Shown here in pieces: positions 49,560 through 58,149 of a DNA stretch of 64,000 bases. Below the pieces are notes generated by a model. It made no database searches, was not told where the DNA came from, and worked only from the letters and a program-made list of their open reading frames with translations. A program made the position numbers and the translations under genes. The DNA comes from Croceibacterium sp. TMG7-5b_MA50 (lineage in GTDB: Bacteria > Pseudomonadota > Alphaproteobacteria > Sphingomonadales > Sphingomonadaceae), in contig NZ_CP156082.1 of the NCBI RefSeq assembly GCF_039830145.1, positions 1,506,001 through 1,570,000 of the forward strand. Direction: 5' to 3'. Numbering within the stretch: position 1 is the stretch's first letter; every line of letters begins with the position of its first letter.

Positions 49560-50180
49560 ATGGAACCGCTGCCTACCCCTGCCCTGCCGCCTTTGCTGGA
49601 CCTGACCGGAATAGCAATCTTTGCGGTAAGTGGGGCGCTGGTCGCCGCGCGGATGCGGCAGACCTTCGTCACCACTTGCTTCTTCGCACTGGTGACGGGC
49701 GTGGGCGGCGGGACCGTGCGTGACGTGCTGATCGGGTTGCAGGCGTTCTGGATCAGGGATCCGTGGGTCGCGGCCGTCATCCTTGCTTCCGCCCTGCTGG
49801 TCTGGCTGACGCCGACCCGGTGGTGGGAGGGAATGCTGCTGGAATGGGCGGATGCGCTCGGCCTGGCGGTGTTCTGCGTGCTGGGAACGGCGAAGGCGAT
49901 CGCCTATGGCGTGGCACCGCTGCCGGCGGCGGTGCTGGGAGTGGTGACGGGCTGTGTCGGCGGGATCATCCGCGACGTGCTGGCCGGCGTTCCGTCCATC
50001 CTGATGCGGCCCGAACTCTACGTCACCGCCGCCGCCCTGTCGGCTGGGCTGTGCGCCTTGTTCACCGCGCTGAACGTGCCACCGGCATGGGGCTGGAGCA
50101 TCTCCGCCGCGGCTGGTTTCGCATTGCGCGGGGCGGCGATGGTTTGGCGAATCGAATTGCCCGCCTATCGCGCGGAATAG
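49560..50180 (+). CDS. TRIC-type (UPF0126 / YicG-like) cation channel family protein
   Basis: This 206-residue protein has seven hydrophobic segments arranged as two repeats. Each repeat carries the glycine-rich signature: TGVGGGTVRDVLIGLQAFW in the first and TGCVGGIIRDVLAGVPSIL in the second. This is the hallmark of bacterial trimeric intracellular cation channel homologs. Prokaryotic members conduct K+ or small solutes, but their physiology is unclear. Its 3' end overlaps the convergent hypothetical gene by 16 bp. Confidence 0.93.
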   Translation: MEPLPTPALPPLLDLTGIAIFAVSGALVAARMRQTFVTTCFFALVTGVGGGTVRDVLIGLQAFWIRDPWVAAVILASALLVWLTPTRWWEGMLLEWADALGLAVFCVLGTAKAIAYGVAPLPAAVLGVVTGCVGGIIRDVLAGVPSILMRPELYVTAAALSAGLCALFTALNVPPAWGWSISAAAGFALRGAAMVWRIELPAYRAE

Positions 50181-50773
50181 CTTCGGCCATCGCCCAGGTC
50201 GCCACGTGCGCGAATATAGGTGGCATCGTCGTACTGGCCGTCAATCGGGGCCGCAGCACCGTAATAGCCATCATCGGCGGGCTGCCCAGCGTCACCCACC
50301 TGGACGTCGCTGACCCGGCCGTCATTGCCGATACGGCAGGAGAACGGCGCCCCGCCATCGACCGCGCCGGACACGAACCAACCATCGCCGGTGCGGTTGG
50401 CCCCGTCTACCCCAACGACATTGGTGCCCGTCGCCTCCAACTCGGCCACGCAGATGTCGACGGCCCGGTCTAGCCCGCTGCCACCCGCCTGGCTGCCATA
50501 CTCCGCGCCATAGCCGCGCGTATCCTGTTCCGGGTAACGGACCGGTACAGGCTCGTTCTCCCGCTGGCGCCCGTCGAACACGCCCGCAATGGCGGCAATG
50601 GCGCCCAGCACGGCAACGCCTGCGATTACGTCGCCGGCACTCACGCCATTGTCACGATCATAGTGCCGATCCCAGTCGCGTCCGCGACCCCAATGGTCAC
50701 GCGCCATGACAGGCGTTGTAATCAGCGCGAGGCTGGCGGCGGCGGCGGCGAGGAGTTGAGTATGGCGGCGCAT
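50165..50773 (-). CDS. Hypothetical exported protein, paralog of its upstream neighbour (202 aa)
   Basis: The protein has a signal peptide (AAAAASLALITTPVMA, about residues 8-24). A charged His/Arg/Asp segment follows (DHWGRGRDWDRHYDRD), then a short glycine-containing hydrophobic helix (NGVSAGDVIAGVAVLGAIAA), and a C-terminal domain with two cysteines (DICVAELEATGT and FSCRIGNDGRVSDVQVGD). The same order of elements occurs in the next gene upstream. It is not assigned to a named family. The start ATG ends at 50773; a longer frame lacks the signal peptide at its N-terminus. Function unknown, envelope location likely. Confidence 0.75.
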   Translation of the reverse strand: MRRHTQLLAAAAASLALITTPVMARDHWGRGRDWDRHYDRDNGVSAGDVIAGVAVLGAIAAIAGVFDGRQRENEPVPVRYPEQDTRGYGAEYGSQAGGSGLDRAVDICVAELEATGTNVVGVDGANRTGDGWFVSGAVDGGAPFSCRIGNDGRVSDVQVGDAGQPADDGYYGAAAPIDGQYDDATYIRARGDLGDGRSYSAR

Positions 50774-50850
50774 GGGCGTTTGATCCGACTGGTTAGATGA
50801 ACATGATAGGTGGCCGGTGCTTGCATGATGCTGAACCGGCCACCCGCTGA

Positions 50851-51420
50851 TCACAGACCGCGGATCCCGCTGTAATCGATATCAACCACCCGGCCCCAAT
50901 CGATGCGGCAGGTGAAGTTGCCGGCATCCCAACCACGGTAATTGTCGTTCCAACCGCGGTAATCATTGTTCCAGCCGCGACCGTAGCGTGGATCGCCGCG
51001 GCGCCAGCCGCGATCCATCTGGTTCACCGCAATACGGCCGCGGATGCGATAGCCGTTGCGATTGCGGTCGATGTCGCGGATGTCGGTCACTTCGGATCTG
51101 CCACCATAGGAATAACGGCTGGCCGTCCGCTCCGCCACGGCAACGCACTGCTCCACGGCGTCGCGCGGATTGTATCCGTAATAACCGTCATTGTAATAAC
51201 GATCGTCGTAATAGCCGCCCCGGCGATTGTCGCGGCTGGCCGCGCTGGCGACGGCTGCGATGCCGCCGATGATCAGCGCGCCCGCGATGATCTCACCAGC
51301 GGAGATGCCATTGTCGCGGTCGCGATAACGATAACCTTGCGCCTGTGCCGGCGCGATGCTGCCCAGCGCCATGGCGCCGGCGGCAGCGGAACCGATCAGA
51401 CCCTTGGTAATGCTGTGCAT
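50851..51420 (-). CDS. Hypothetical exported protein with Tyr/Arg/Asp-rich region (189 aa)
   Basis: The signal peptide ends near APAQAQG (residue ~28). RYRDRDNGISAGEIIAGALI leads into a short glycine-rich hydrophobic helix, then a Tyr/Gly/Asp-rich stretch. The C-terminal domain has cysteines in EQCVAVAERTAS and NFTCRIDWGRVVDIDYSG. The pattern matches the downstream neighbour element by element, so the pair looks like a tandem duplication. AGGAG lies seven bases before the ATG. Function unknown; an envelope or cell-surface role is likely. It is divergent from the DinG-like helicase gene. Confidence 0.8.
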   Translation of the reverse strand: MHSITKGLIGSAAAGAMALGSIAPAQAQGYRYRDRDNGISAGEIIAGALIIGGIAAVASAASRDNRRGGYYDDRYYNDGYYGYNPRDAVEQCVAVAERTASRYSYGGRSEVTDIRDIDRNRNGYRIRGRIAVNQMDRGWRRGDPRYGRGWNNDYRGWNDNYRGWDAGNFTCRIDWGRVVDIDYSGIRGL

Positions 51421-51609
51421 GATCTTGCTCCTGACTTCGTGAAGGTGACCTGATGAGCCACTGACCGGACCTGGATAGAGCCACAGCCATGATGCTTCAC
51501 TGAACCGGGCTGGCAAGATCTGTTCATGTTTGCCGCCCACTATCTGAACATATTGATACGGCTGAGCGGGCGCGTTTACTTTCCGTTCTACCACCGCCAT
51601 CTACTCGAC

Positions 51610-54348
51610 ATGGATGCCCTGTCCTTGCCTGCTCTTCATGCCAGCCATGCCGGTTGCTGGCTGGCCGATGCCGAAGGGAACGTCAGAGCGCTGGGCAAGG
51701 GGGCCGCGCTGAATGCTGCCGCGGAAACGCCGGTGCTGCTGCTGAACGCGCCGCTGGTCGCCAGCCGCTTGGGTTATCCCGACCTCAGCGGCCTCGATCT
51801 GCTGGAACTATTCGCCTTCCTGCACCCCGCCCGCTTCGTCGTGCCCACACCCAAGGGTCTGGCCGAAGCGCTGAGAATGCCCGTGCCCGGCAGTGACGAT
51901 CAGGTGCCCGCCTTGCTACGTGCAGCCGCAGCGCGGCTCGTCTCGGTTTGCGCCGATCCCGCCTGGGCGGAACGGGAGGGCGCGTGGAGTGCGCTGCAAT
52001 CACTGAGCCGATTGCGGTGGCCGTGGGCGCAGGTGCTGGGGCCGCATATCGCCAAGCCGGAGCGGGCGGAACGCTGGCTGTTCGCCCGACTACCCGAATG
52101 GCAAGAGGCCGCGCCCCGCGCTCAGCCGCGACAGGCGATCCTGGAACCCGATTCCATCAACGCACGCCTGACCAATCTCACCGGCACAGGCGCCGAACGC
52201 CGTGTCGGGCAATTCGCCTATGCCCAGGGCGTCGCGCAGATGTTCGCGCCACGCGCTACCCGGGGTCGCCCGCACCTGCTGCTGGCACAGGCGGGCACAG
52301 GCATCGGCAAGACACTGGGTTATCTTGCCCCCGCCAGCCTGTGGGCGGAACAGAGCGGCGGAACCGTTTGGGTCAGCACTTATACCAAGAACCTTCAGCG
52401 GCAGCTTCGGCGTGAAAGCGCGCGCGCATGGCCACAGCAACGGCCTGACGGCAGCCGCCCCGTCGTGGTGCGTAAGGGACGCGAAAACTATTTGTGCCTT
52501 CTGAACCTGGAGGATGCGCTGCAAGGCGGCTTCGGCGGACGGGCTGCCGTCCTGGCGCACCTGGTGGCGCGCTGGGCCGCGTACACGCAGGATGGCGACA
52601 TCGTGGGCGGCGACCTGCCCGGCTGGCTGGGCACGCTGTTCCGCAGCCGCGCCATTCGCAGCCTGACCGATCAGCGCGGCGAGTGCATCTACGCCGGCTG
52701 CCCGCATTACCGCAAATGCTTCATCGAACGCGCCGCACGCGCGAGTGCCGAGGCGGACCTGGTCATCGCCAATCACGCGCTGGTGATGGTGAATGCGGCG
52801 CGTGGGCGCGATCATGCGCAACGCCCGACACGCATCATCTTCGACGAAGGACACCACGTGTTCGAGGCGGCGGACAGCACTTTCGCCGCGGCGCTGACCG
52901 GGCGGGAGGCGGTGGAGCTGCGCCGCTGGCTGCTCGGCCCCGAACGCGGCGGCAAGGGTCGCCGACGCGGGCTAGCGGCGCGCCTAGCTGACATCGCCAG
53001 CTATGACGAAGCGGGCAGCGGGGCAATCGCCGGCGCGGTCGAGGCTGCCGACGCCCTGCCGGCCGACGGATGGCTGCAGCGGGTCCATGAAGGAGTCCCG
53101 CTTGGCCCTGTAGAAGCGCTGCTCGGTGCGGTGCGCGCCACCACCTATGCCCGGGACGAGAGCGCTCAAGATGCAGGCTACGGCTTGGAGACCGAAGTAG
53201 CCGGGCTGGACGGTTCGGTAGTGGAACTGGCGCAGCAGGCCGCCATGTCTCTGGCGGCGATCCGTCAACCATTGCTGCTGCTGGGCCAGCGTTTGGAAGC
53301 GGTGCTAGAGGACGCGCCCGACTGGCTGGATGCACAAGGCCGGGCGCGGGTGGAAGGCGCGCGACACTCCCTAACCTGGCGGGTCGATCTGCTGCTGGCG
53401 TGGGAGGCGATGTTGGCGCGTCTGGGTGGCCCTGCTGACCCCAGCTTCGTCGACTGGATGGCGGTGGATCGGGCCGATACTCGCGAGTTCGATGTCGGGC
53501 TGCACCGCCACTGGCTGGATCCTAGCAAGCCATTCGCCCGCGTGGTGCTGGAACCGGCTCACGGCGCCATGCTGACCAGTGCCACGCTGTGCCCGGGCAG
53601 CGCGGAAGGGGAGGACTGGCAGGTGGCGCTGGCCCGATCTGGCGCCGCCCATCTGGAAGGCTCCCCGCTGCTCACCGCCGCCGCCAGCCCATACGATTAT
53701 GCGAGCATGGCGGAGGTGCTAATCGTCACGGACGTACCCCGCGGAGACATTCCCGCGCTCGCCGGCGCGTACGGGCGGATCATTGAGGCCGCAAGCGGCG
53801 GCGTACTCGGGCTGTTCACCGCCATCCGCCGGCTGCGCGCCGTGCATGCGCGCATCGCCGACCGTTTGGCCAGGAACGGGCTGCCGCTTTACGCGCAGCA
53901 TGTCGATCCGATCGATACCGGCACGCTGGTCGACATCTTTCGCGACGACACCCGCGCCAGCCTGCTGGGAACCGATGCCTTACGCGACGGTGTCGACGTG
54001 CCCGGCCACTCGCTGCGTTGCGTGGTGCTGGAACAGGTGCCCTGGCCAAAGCCGGGCATCCTGCATCGTGCCCGCCGCGCCGCGCACGGCAGCGGCACGG
54101 CCTATGACGACATGCTGATCCGCGCTCGGCTGGCGCAGGCCTTCGGCCGCCTGATCCGCTCTGCCGGGGATCGCGGCCACTTCATTGTCCTGTCAGCCGC
54201 ATTCCCAAGCCGCCTGCTTGATGCCTTTCCCGCCGGCACACCGGTTAGACGCGTGAGTCTGGAGCAGGCTTTACAAGCTGTCGGTGCGGGTGTCTCATGC
54301 CTGACGGAAGCAGCGGTGCCGGACGCCGGACTGCCAGGGGAGCCGTGA
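51610..54348 (+). CDS. DinG/XPD-type ATP-dependent DNA helicase
   Basis: The 912-residue superfamily 2 helicase has Walker A QAGTGIGKTLGYLAP (about 226-234) and a DEAH-like box DEGHHVFEAADS (Asp411). Between them are the Fe-S cluster cysteines (GECIYAGCPHYRKC plus one upstream), and the C-terminal motif VI region is DMLIRARLAQAFGRLIRS. The ~200-residue N-terminal extension (PALHASHAGCWLADAEGN, LLNAPLVASRLGYPDLSGLD) contains exonuclease-like or accessory sequence seen in sphingomonad DinG proteins. Such enzymes unwind forks, R-loops or damaged DNA. The ATG at 51610 is preferred over 51526 because family similarity starts there. Confidence 0.88.
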   Translation: MDALSLPALHASHAGCWLADAEGNVRALGKGAALNAAAETPVLLLNAPLVASRLGYPDLSGLDLLELFAFLHPARFVVPTPKGLAEALRMPVPGSDDQVPALLRAAAARLVSVCADPAWAEREGAWSALQSLSRLRWPWAQVLGPHIAKPERAERWLFARLPEWQEAAPRAQPRQAILEPDSINARLTNLTGTGAERRVGQFAYAQGVAQMFAPRATRGRPHLLLAQAGTGIGKTLGYLAPASLWAEQSGGTVWVSTYTKNLQRQLRRESARAWPQQRPDGSRPVVVRKGRENYLCLLNLEDALQGGFGGRAAVLAHLVARWAAYTQDGDIVGGDLPGWLGTLFRSRAIRSLTDQRGECIYAGCPHYRKCFIERAARASAEADLVIANHALVMVNAARGRDHAQRPTRIIFDEGHHVFEAADSTFAAALTGREAVELRRWLLGPERGGKGRRRGLAARLADIASYDEAGSGAIAGAVEAADALPADGWLQRVHEGVPLGPVEALLGAVRATTYARDESAQDAGYGLETEVAGLDGSVVELAQQAAMSLAAIRQPLLLLGQRLEAVLEDAPDWLDAQGRARVEGARHSLTWRVDLLLAWEAMLARLGGPADPSFVDWMAVDRADTREFDVGLHRHWLDPSKPFARVVLEPAHGAMLTSATLCPGSAEGEDWQVALARSGAAHLEGSPLLTAAASPYDYASMAEVLIVTDVPRGDIPALAGAYGRIIEAASGGVLGLFTAIRRLRAVHARIADRLARNGLPLYAQHVDPIDTGTLVDIFRDDTRASLLGTDALRDGVDVPGHSLRCVVLEQVPWPKPGILHRARRAAHGSGTAYDDMLIRARLAQAFGRLIRSAGDRGHFIVLSAAFPSRLLDAFPAGTPVRRVSLEQALQAVGAGVSCLTEAAVPDAGLPGEP

Positions 54349-54908
54349 GCAAGGTCGTGAAGCTGCTGGGTTTGCTGCGTCATGCCAAGTCCGACTGGTC
54401 GGAAAGCGAAATGCGCGGCGGCGCGCAGCGGGACTTCGATCGTGGACTGAACGGACGCGGGCGACGCGGCGCCGCGCTGATGGGGCGGCACATCGCCGAC
54501 CATGGCGTCAGGTGGGATCACCTGCTCGCCAGCCCGGCAGAACGGGTGCGGCAGACATTCGCCGCAACCGGACTGCCGTTCCAGCCGGACTGGCGCGAAC
54601 GCGCCTACCTGGCCGATGCGGACACGCTGCTGGAGTTGGTGCAGGCGCTGCCCGCAGCGGCGACGAGCGCGCTGGTCATGGCGCACAACCCCGGCTTGCA
54701 GGATCTGGTGATGCTGCTCGCCCATCATGGCGAGCCCGGCCTGTGCGCCGCAGCGGCGGAGAAGTTTCCTACAGCCGCCTTCGCCGTCCTGGAACTCGAT
54801 GTGGCGACTTGGCGCGATGCGGAACCCGGGTGTGCCCGGCTGGTTCACTTCGCCCGTCCGCGCGATCTCGATCCCGCACTGGGACCGGAGCCGCACCCGG
54901 CGGGCTGA
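54345..54908 (+). CDS. SixA-like histidine phosphatase
   Basis: This 187-residue protein of the histidine phosphatase superfamily has the catalytic RHA motif in LGLLRHAKSDWSE. The second catalytic histidine is in LVMAHNPGLQDLVMLL. It is similar in size to SixA, a phosphohistidine phosphatase acting on HPt or PTS proteins. The GTG at 54345 is chosen because AGGGGAG precedes it and it overlaps the helicase stop (GTGA), which indicates coupled translation. A longer ATG start at 54297 adds an unrelated leader. Confidence 0.88.
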   Translation: MSKVVKLLGLLRHAKSDWSESEMRGGAQRDFDRGLNGRGRRGAALMGRHIADHGVRWDHLLASPAERVRQTFAATGLPFQPDWRERAYLADADTLLELVQALPAAATSALVMAHNPGLQDLVMLLAHHGEPGLCAAAAEKFPTAAFAVLELDVATWRDAEPGCARLVHFARPRDLDPALGPEPHPAG

Positions 54909-54916
54909 CCTACGGC

Positions 54917-55378
54917 CTAGAGCTTGCGCTCAAGCTCCAGGTAGGTGTCCGGGATCTTCAGCGCTGCGGTGGCGACGCGGGTTTCCCGCAGGAAGTAGAG
55001 CAGCGCCACCATCAGCGTGGCAATTGCCAGGAAGAAGAAGGCGCCGGCAAAGCTCTGCAGATTGACGCTGAAGATCTCCTCCACGAACAGCATGGCGACC
55101 GTGATCCCGATCAGCAGGCCGCTCGACACCAGCAGCAGCATGGCGCTGTTGATGAGGTTGATGCGGCGGTCGACGATGCGGATCTCCCGCACGATGGCGT
55201 CATGTTCCGCGCCGCTGGTGCGCGGGTGATTTTCCTGCAGCGTGCGTGAGCGGTCGACCACTCGGGCAAGACGGTTTGATAATATATTCATGATGTTACC
55301 GATGGCGACCAGCACAAAGACCGGCGCCAGCGCCAGCTGGATCGTCTGCGCGATGACCCCCTGAAGGTTCAGTTCCAT
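54917..55378 (-). CDS. DUF2721-domain membrane protein
   Basis: The 153-residue protein has three hydrophobic segments (IQLALAPVFVLVAIGNIMNI, LINSAMLLLVSSGLLIGITV, FAGAFFFLAIATLMVALLYF). Between them lies the conserved charged region NRLARVVDRSRTLQEN. This is the pattern of DUF2721 proteins, whose role is unknown. It is convergent with the SixA-like gene and divergent from the phytochrome gene. Confidence 0.9.
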   Translation of the reverse strand: MELNLQGVIAQTIQLALAPVFVLVAIGNIMNILSNRLARVVDRSRTLQENHPRTSGAEHDAIVREIRIVDRRINLINSAMLLLVSSGLLIGITVAMLFVEEIFSVNLQSFAGAFFFLAIATLMVALLYFLRETRVATAALKIPDTYLELERKL

Positions 55379-55543
55379 GCCCGACGGTCACTCCTTGCCC
55401 CTTGCCCGGGAACCCTAGCGGCAGCTAACGCTTTTGGAACAGAAGGAATTTATCAAGACGACATGCCTATCGGATCATTCCCGTGAGGCTGCCTCTGGCG
55501 GGGACATGAAGATAGTGGCGTATCGCACTTGGAGTGTGCCGGC

Positions 55544-58126
55544 GTGACCAGCACGGTCCACCAGTACGACCTGACCGATTGCGACCGGGAACCGATCCAT
55601 CGGCCGGGCAATATCCAGAACTTCGGTGCGCTGATTGCGCTCAATGCCGACTGGATCGTCGCGCACCGTTCCGCCAATCTTTCAGACATTTTGGGTCGCG
55701 ATCACGCTCCGACCATCGGCGCGCGCCTGGGCGAACATTTCGTTCCTACCGCCATGACCCAATTGCGCGAGGCGGCCGGTCAACTCGACGAAGGGGACAC
55801 GACCGGCAACAGCGCCGACCTTGTCAGCCGACTGTTCGGCATCAGCCTGATGGGCAATGGCGATCTGTTCGACATAGCCGTGCACCGCACGGGTAGGCTG
55901 GTGGTGATTGAGCTGGAACCCCATGCACCCGGTGGTGAATTGACCCATCTGGGTGGCCTGCGGCCGTTGATGCAGCGATTGGCGCGGCATAACGACGTCG
56001 GCGATCTGTGCGCCGACGCGGCTCGCCAGATGAAAACCCTGCTCGGCTTCGACCGGGTCATGGTCTATCGCTTCCACCCCGACGGCAGCGGAGAGGTGTT
56101 TGCCGAGGCGCGCGAGCCACGGTTGGAGCCGTTCCTGAACCTGCGCTATCCTCACACCGACATACCGCAACAGGCGCGCACGCTGTACCTGCGCAACCTG
56201 CTGCGGATCATCGCCGATGTTGATGCGACGCCCGTGCCGATCGAGCCGGCAACCACGCTGGAAGGTGCGCCGCTCGATCTGTCGCTCAGCACGCTGCGGG
56301 CGGTGTCGCCGATCCACCTGGAATACCTGCGCAACATGGGCGTCGCAGCGTCGCTGTCGATCTCCATCGTCGTTGGCGGCAAGCTGTGGGGGCTGTTCGC
56401 CTGCCACCATTACGAGCCGCGCAGCGCCAGCTATTCGCTGCGGACCACGGCGGAACTCTTCGCGCAGCTGTTCGCGCTGCAACTGGAGCTGGCGATCTCT
56501 ACCGCCGGCAGCCGCGTGGCGGAGCGCGGGCGGCAATTGCATGATCGCCTCATGACCCGACTGGTCGGCGGCACCGCACTGGTGGAAAACCTTGCCACGC
56601 TGGACAGCGTGATCGGTCAGGTCATCCCGCATGACGGGGCGAGTGCCTTTGTCGATGGCGATTACCGCTGCCGCGGCGCCGCTCCGTCGGAAGAGGAGTT
56701 CATGGCGTTGGTCCCGGCGCTGAACGCCGCCTCGACCAGCCAGATCATCGCCACCGAAGCGCTCGCCGACCTGCTGTCGGCCGCTGCTGCATTCGCTGAT
56801 CGTGCCTGCGGCGCGCTGGTGATCCCCGTCAGCCGCCGCCCCCGCGACTATGTAGTCCTGTGGCGGCGCGACCTGCCGCAGGTGGTCGTCTGGGCCGGCC
56901 GGCCGGAGAAGGCCGTCGATTACGGTCCCAACGGCCCGCGTCTGTCCCCGCGCAAGAGCTTCGAGGCATGGCAGCAATCGGTGGAAGGGCGCAGCACGCC
57001 ATGGACGCCGGAAGAGCTGACAGTGGCGGAACATGTGCGCATCACCCTGCTCGAGGTTATCCTGCGCCTCAGTGACGAACAGATGGTGGAACGCCAGCGC
57101 GCGGCGGAGCAGCAGGAACTGCTGATCGCCGAGCTGAACCACCGCGTGCGTAACATCCTCACGCTGATCCGCGGGCTCGTCAGCCAGTCCCGCAGCGAGG
57201 GGACCAGTATCGAGCAATTTGCAGATCTGGTGGGCGGACGCATCCGCGCACTGGCACTGGCGCATGACAATATCACGCGCGAACAATGGGCCCCTGCCTC
57301 GCTCCACGATCTGATCCGGACGGAGGCGGAAGCGTATCTGTCAGGCAAGATCCAACGGGTGAGCATAACCGGTCCGGACGTGCTGGTCGCCCCGGAAGCC
57401 TACACCGTGCTGGCGCTGGTCTTGCACGAGATGATGACGAACTCGGCCAAATACGGTTCGCTGTGTGACAGCAGCGGGCGGTTGGCCATTGATACGCGTC
57501 TCGACAAGTTAGGCGATCTGCAGATCAGCTGGCGCGAAAGCGGCGGACCACCGGTGCGTCCGCCGCAGCGGCGCGGCTTCGGCAGCACGATCATCGAACG
57601 ATCGATTCCCTATGAACTGCGGGGCGCCGCCAATCTGCGCCACAAATTGAGCGGGGTGGAGGCTGACTTCACGATCCCGTCCCGCTTCGTCCAGCCCGCC
57701 GGCCCGGGTGCGGCGCGCGAGCCGGCGGAAGGATTCACCCTGATGGAACGCAAGGGCAGCGAAGGAACCGGCACCATGCAGCATGTGCTGGTGGTCGAAG
57801 ACAGCATGATCATCGCTATGGATGCGGAGGAGGCCCTGCTTGGCCTCGGCGTGCCGCGGGTGAGCGTGGTCAGTTCCGTCGCCGGTGCCCTGCCCATGTT
57901 GGAGCAAGATCGTCCCGACCTGGCGCTGCTCGACTTCAATCTCGGTGTGGAATCGAGCGAGCCCATCGCTCGCGCGCTGGATGCGGCCGACATCCCGTAC
58001 TGGTTCGTCACCGGGTACGGTGATGCCATCGCGCAACTGGGAGAGACCAGCGCCCGCGGTATCCTGCAGAAGCCGTATTCGCCTGCCGATCTGGCGGGCA
58101 TCCTGGAAGAGATGCGCGGGGGCTGA
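55544..58126 (+). CDS. Bacteriophytochrome: PAS-GAF-PHY-HWE histidine kinase-receiver hybrid
   Basis: This is an 860-residue red/far-red sensor. The bilin-attaching Cys13 is in DLTDCDREPIHRPGNIQ. The GAF domain has YPHTDIPQQAR, VSPIHLEYLRNMGV and FACHHYEPRS. The PHY tongue has LSPRKSFEAWQQSVEGRST. The HWE-kinase H-box is ELNHRVRNILTLIRGLV and its WxE motif is QISWRESGG, with the GFG loop RRGFGSTIIERS. The C-terminal receiver has acidic VVEDS, phosphoacceptor Asp in LALLDFNLG and LQKPYSPADL. GTG at 55544 has GGAG nine bases upstream; a TTG at 55529 is an alternative. No bilin-synthesis heme oxygenase gene is nearby. Confidence 0.93.
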   Translation: MTSTVHQYDLTDCDREPIHRPGNIQNFGALIALNADWIVAHRSANLSDILGRDHAPTIGARLGEHFVPTAMTQLREAAGQLDEGDTTGNSADLVSRLFGISLMGNGDLFDIAVHRTGRLVVIELEPHAPGGELTHLGGLRPLMQRLARHNDVGDLCADAARQMKTLLGFDRVMVYRFHPDGSGEVFAEAREPRLEPFLNLRYPHTDIPQQARTLYLRNLLRIIADVDATPVPIEPATTLEGAPLDLSLSTLRAVSPIHLEYLRNMGVAASLSISIVVGGKLWGLFACHHYEPRSASYSLRTTAELFAQLFALQLELAISTAGSRVAERGRQLHDRLMTRLVGGTALVENLATLDSVIGQVIPHDGASAFVDGDYRCRGAAPSEEEFMALVPALNAASTSQIIATEALADLLSAAAAFADRACGALVIPVSRRPRDYVVLWRRDLPQVVVWAGRPEKAVDYGPNGPRLSPRKSFEAWQQSVEGRSTPWTPEELTVAEHVRITLLEVILRLSDEQMVERQRAAEQQELLIAELNHRVRNILTLIRGLVSQSRSEGTSIEQFADLVGGRIRALALAHDNITREQWAPASLHDLIRTEAEAYLSGKIQRVSITGPDVLVAPEAYTVLALVLHEMMTNSAKYGSLCDSSGRLAIDTRLDKLGDLQISWRESGGPPVRPPQRRGFGSTIIERSIPYELRGAANLRHKLSGVEADFTIPSRFVQPAGPGAAREPAEGFTLMERKGSEGTGTMQHVLVVEDSMIIAMDAEEALLGLGVPRVSVVSSVAGALPMLEQDRPDLALLDFNLGVESSEPIARALDAADIPYWFVTGYGDAIAQLGETSARGILQKPYSPADLAGILEEMRGG

Positions 58127-58137
58127 ACCAGCCCCCG
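58117..58137. other. Small hairpin across the phytochrome stop codon
   Basis: CGGGGGCT (58117-58124) and AGCCCCCG (58130-58137) form an 8-bp stem around the stop codon, between the convergent phytochrome and manC genes. There is no U-tract on either strand, so it is at best a weak terminator. Confidence 0.35.
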
Positions 58138-58149
58138 TCATCCTGACAA

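Noticed and set aside
55409-55432. A GGAAC followed by CGCTT upstream of the phytochrome gene, considered as an EcfG promoter.
   Set aside because: The spacer is 15 bp and the -10 is CGCT rather than CGTT, so it does not meet the consensus. The GGAAC at 55436 has no CGTT at the right distance either.
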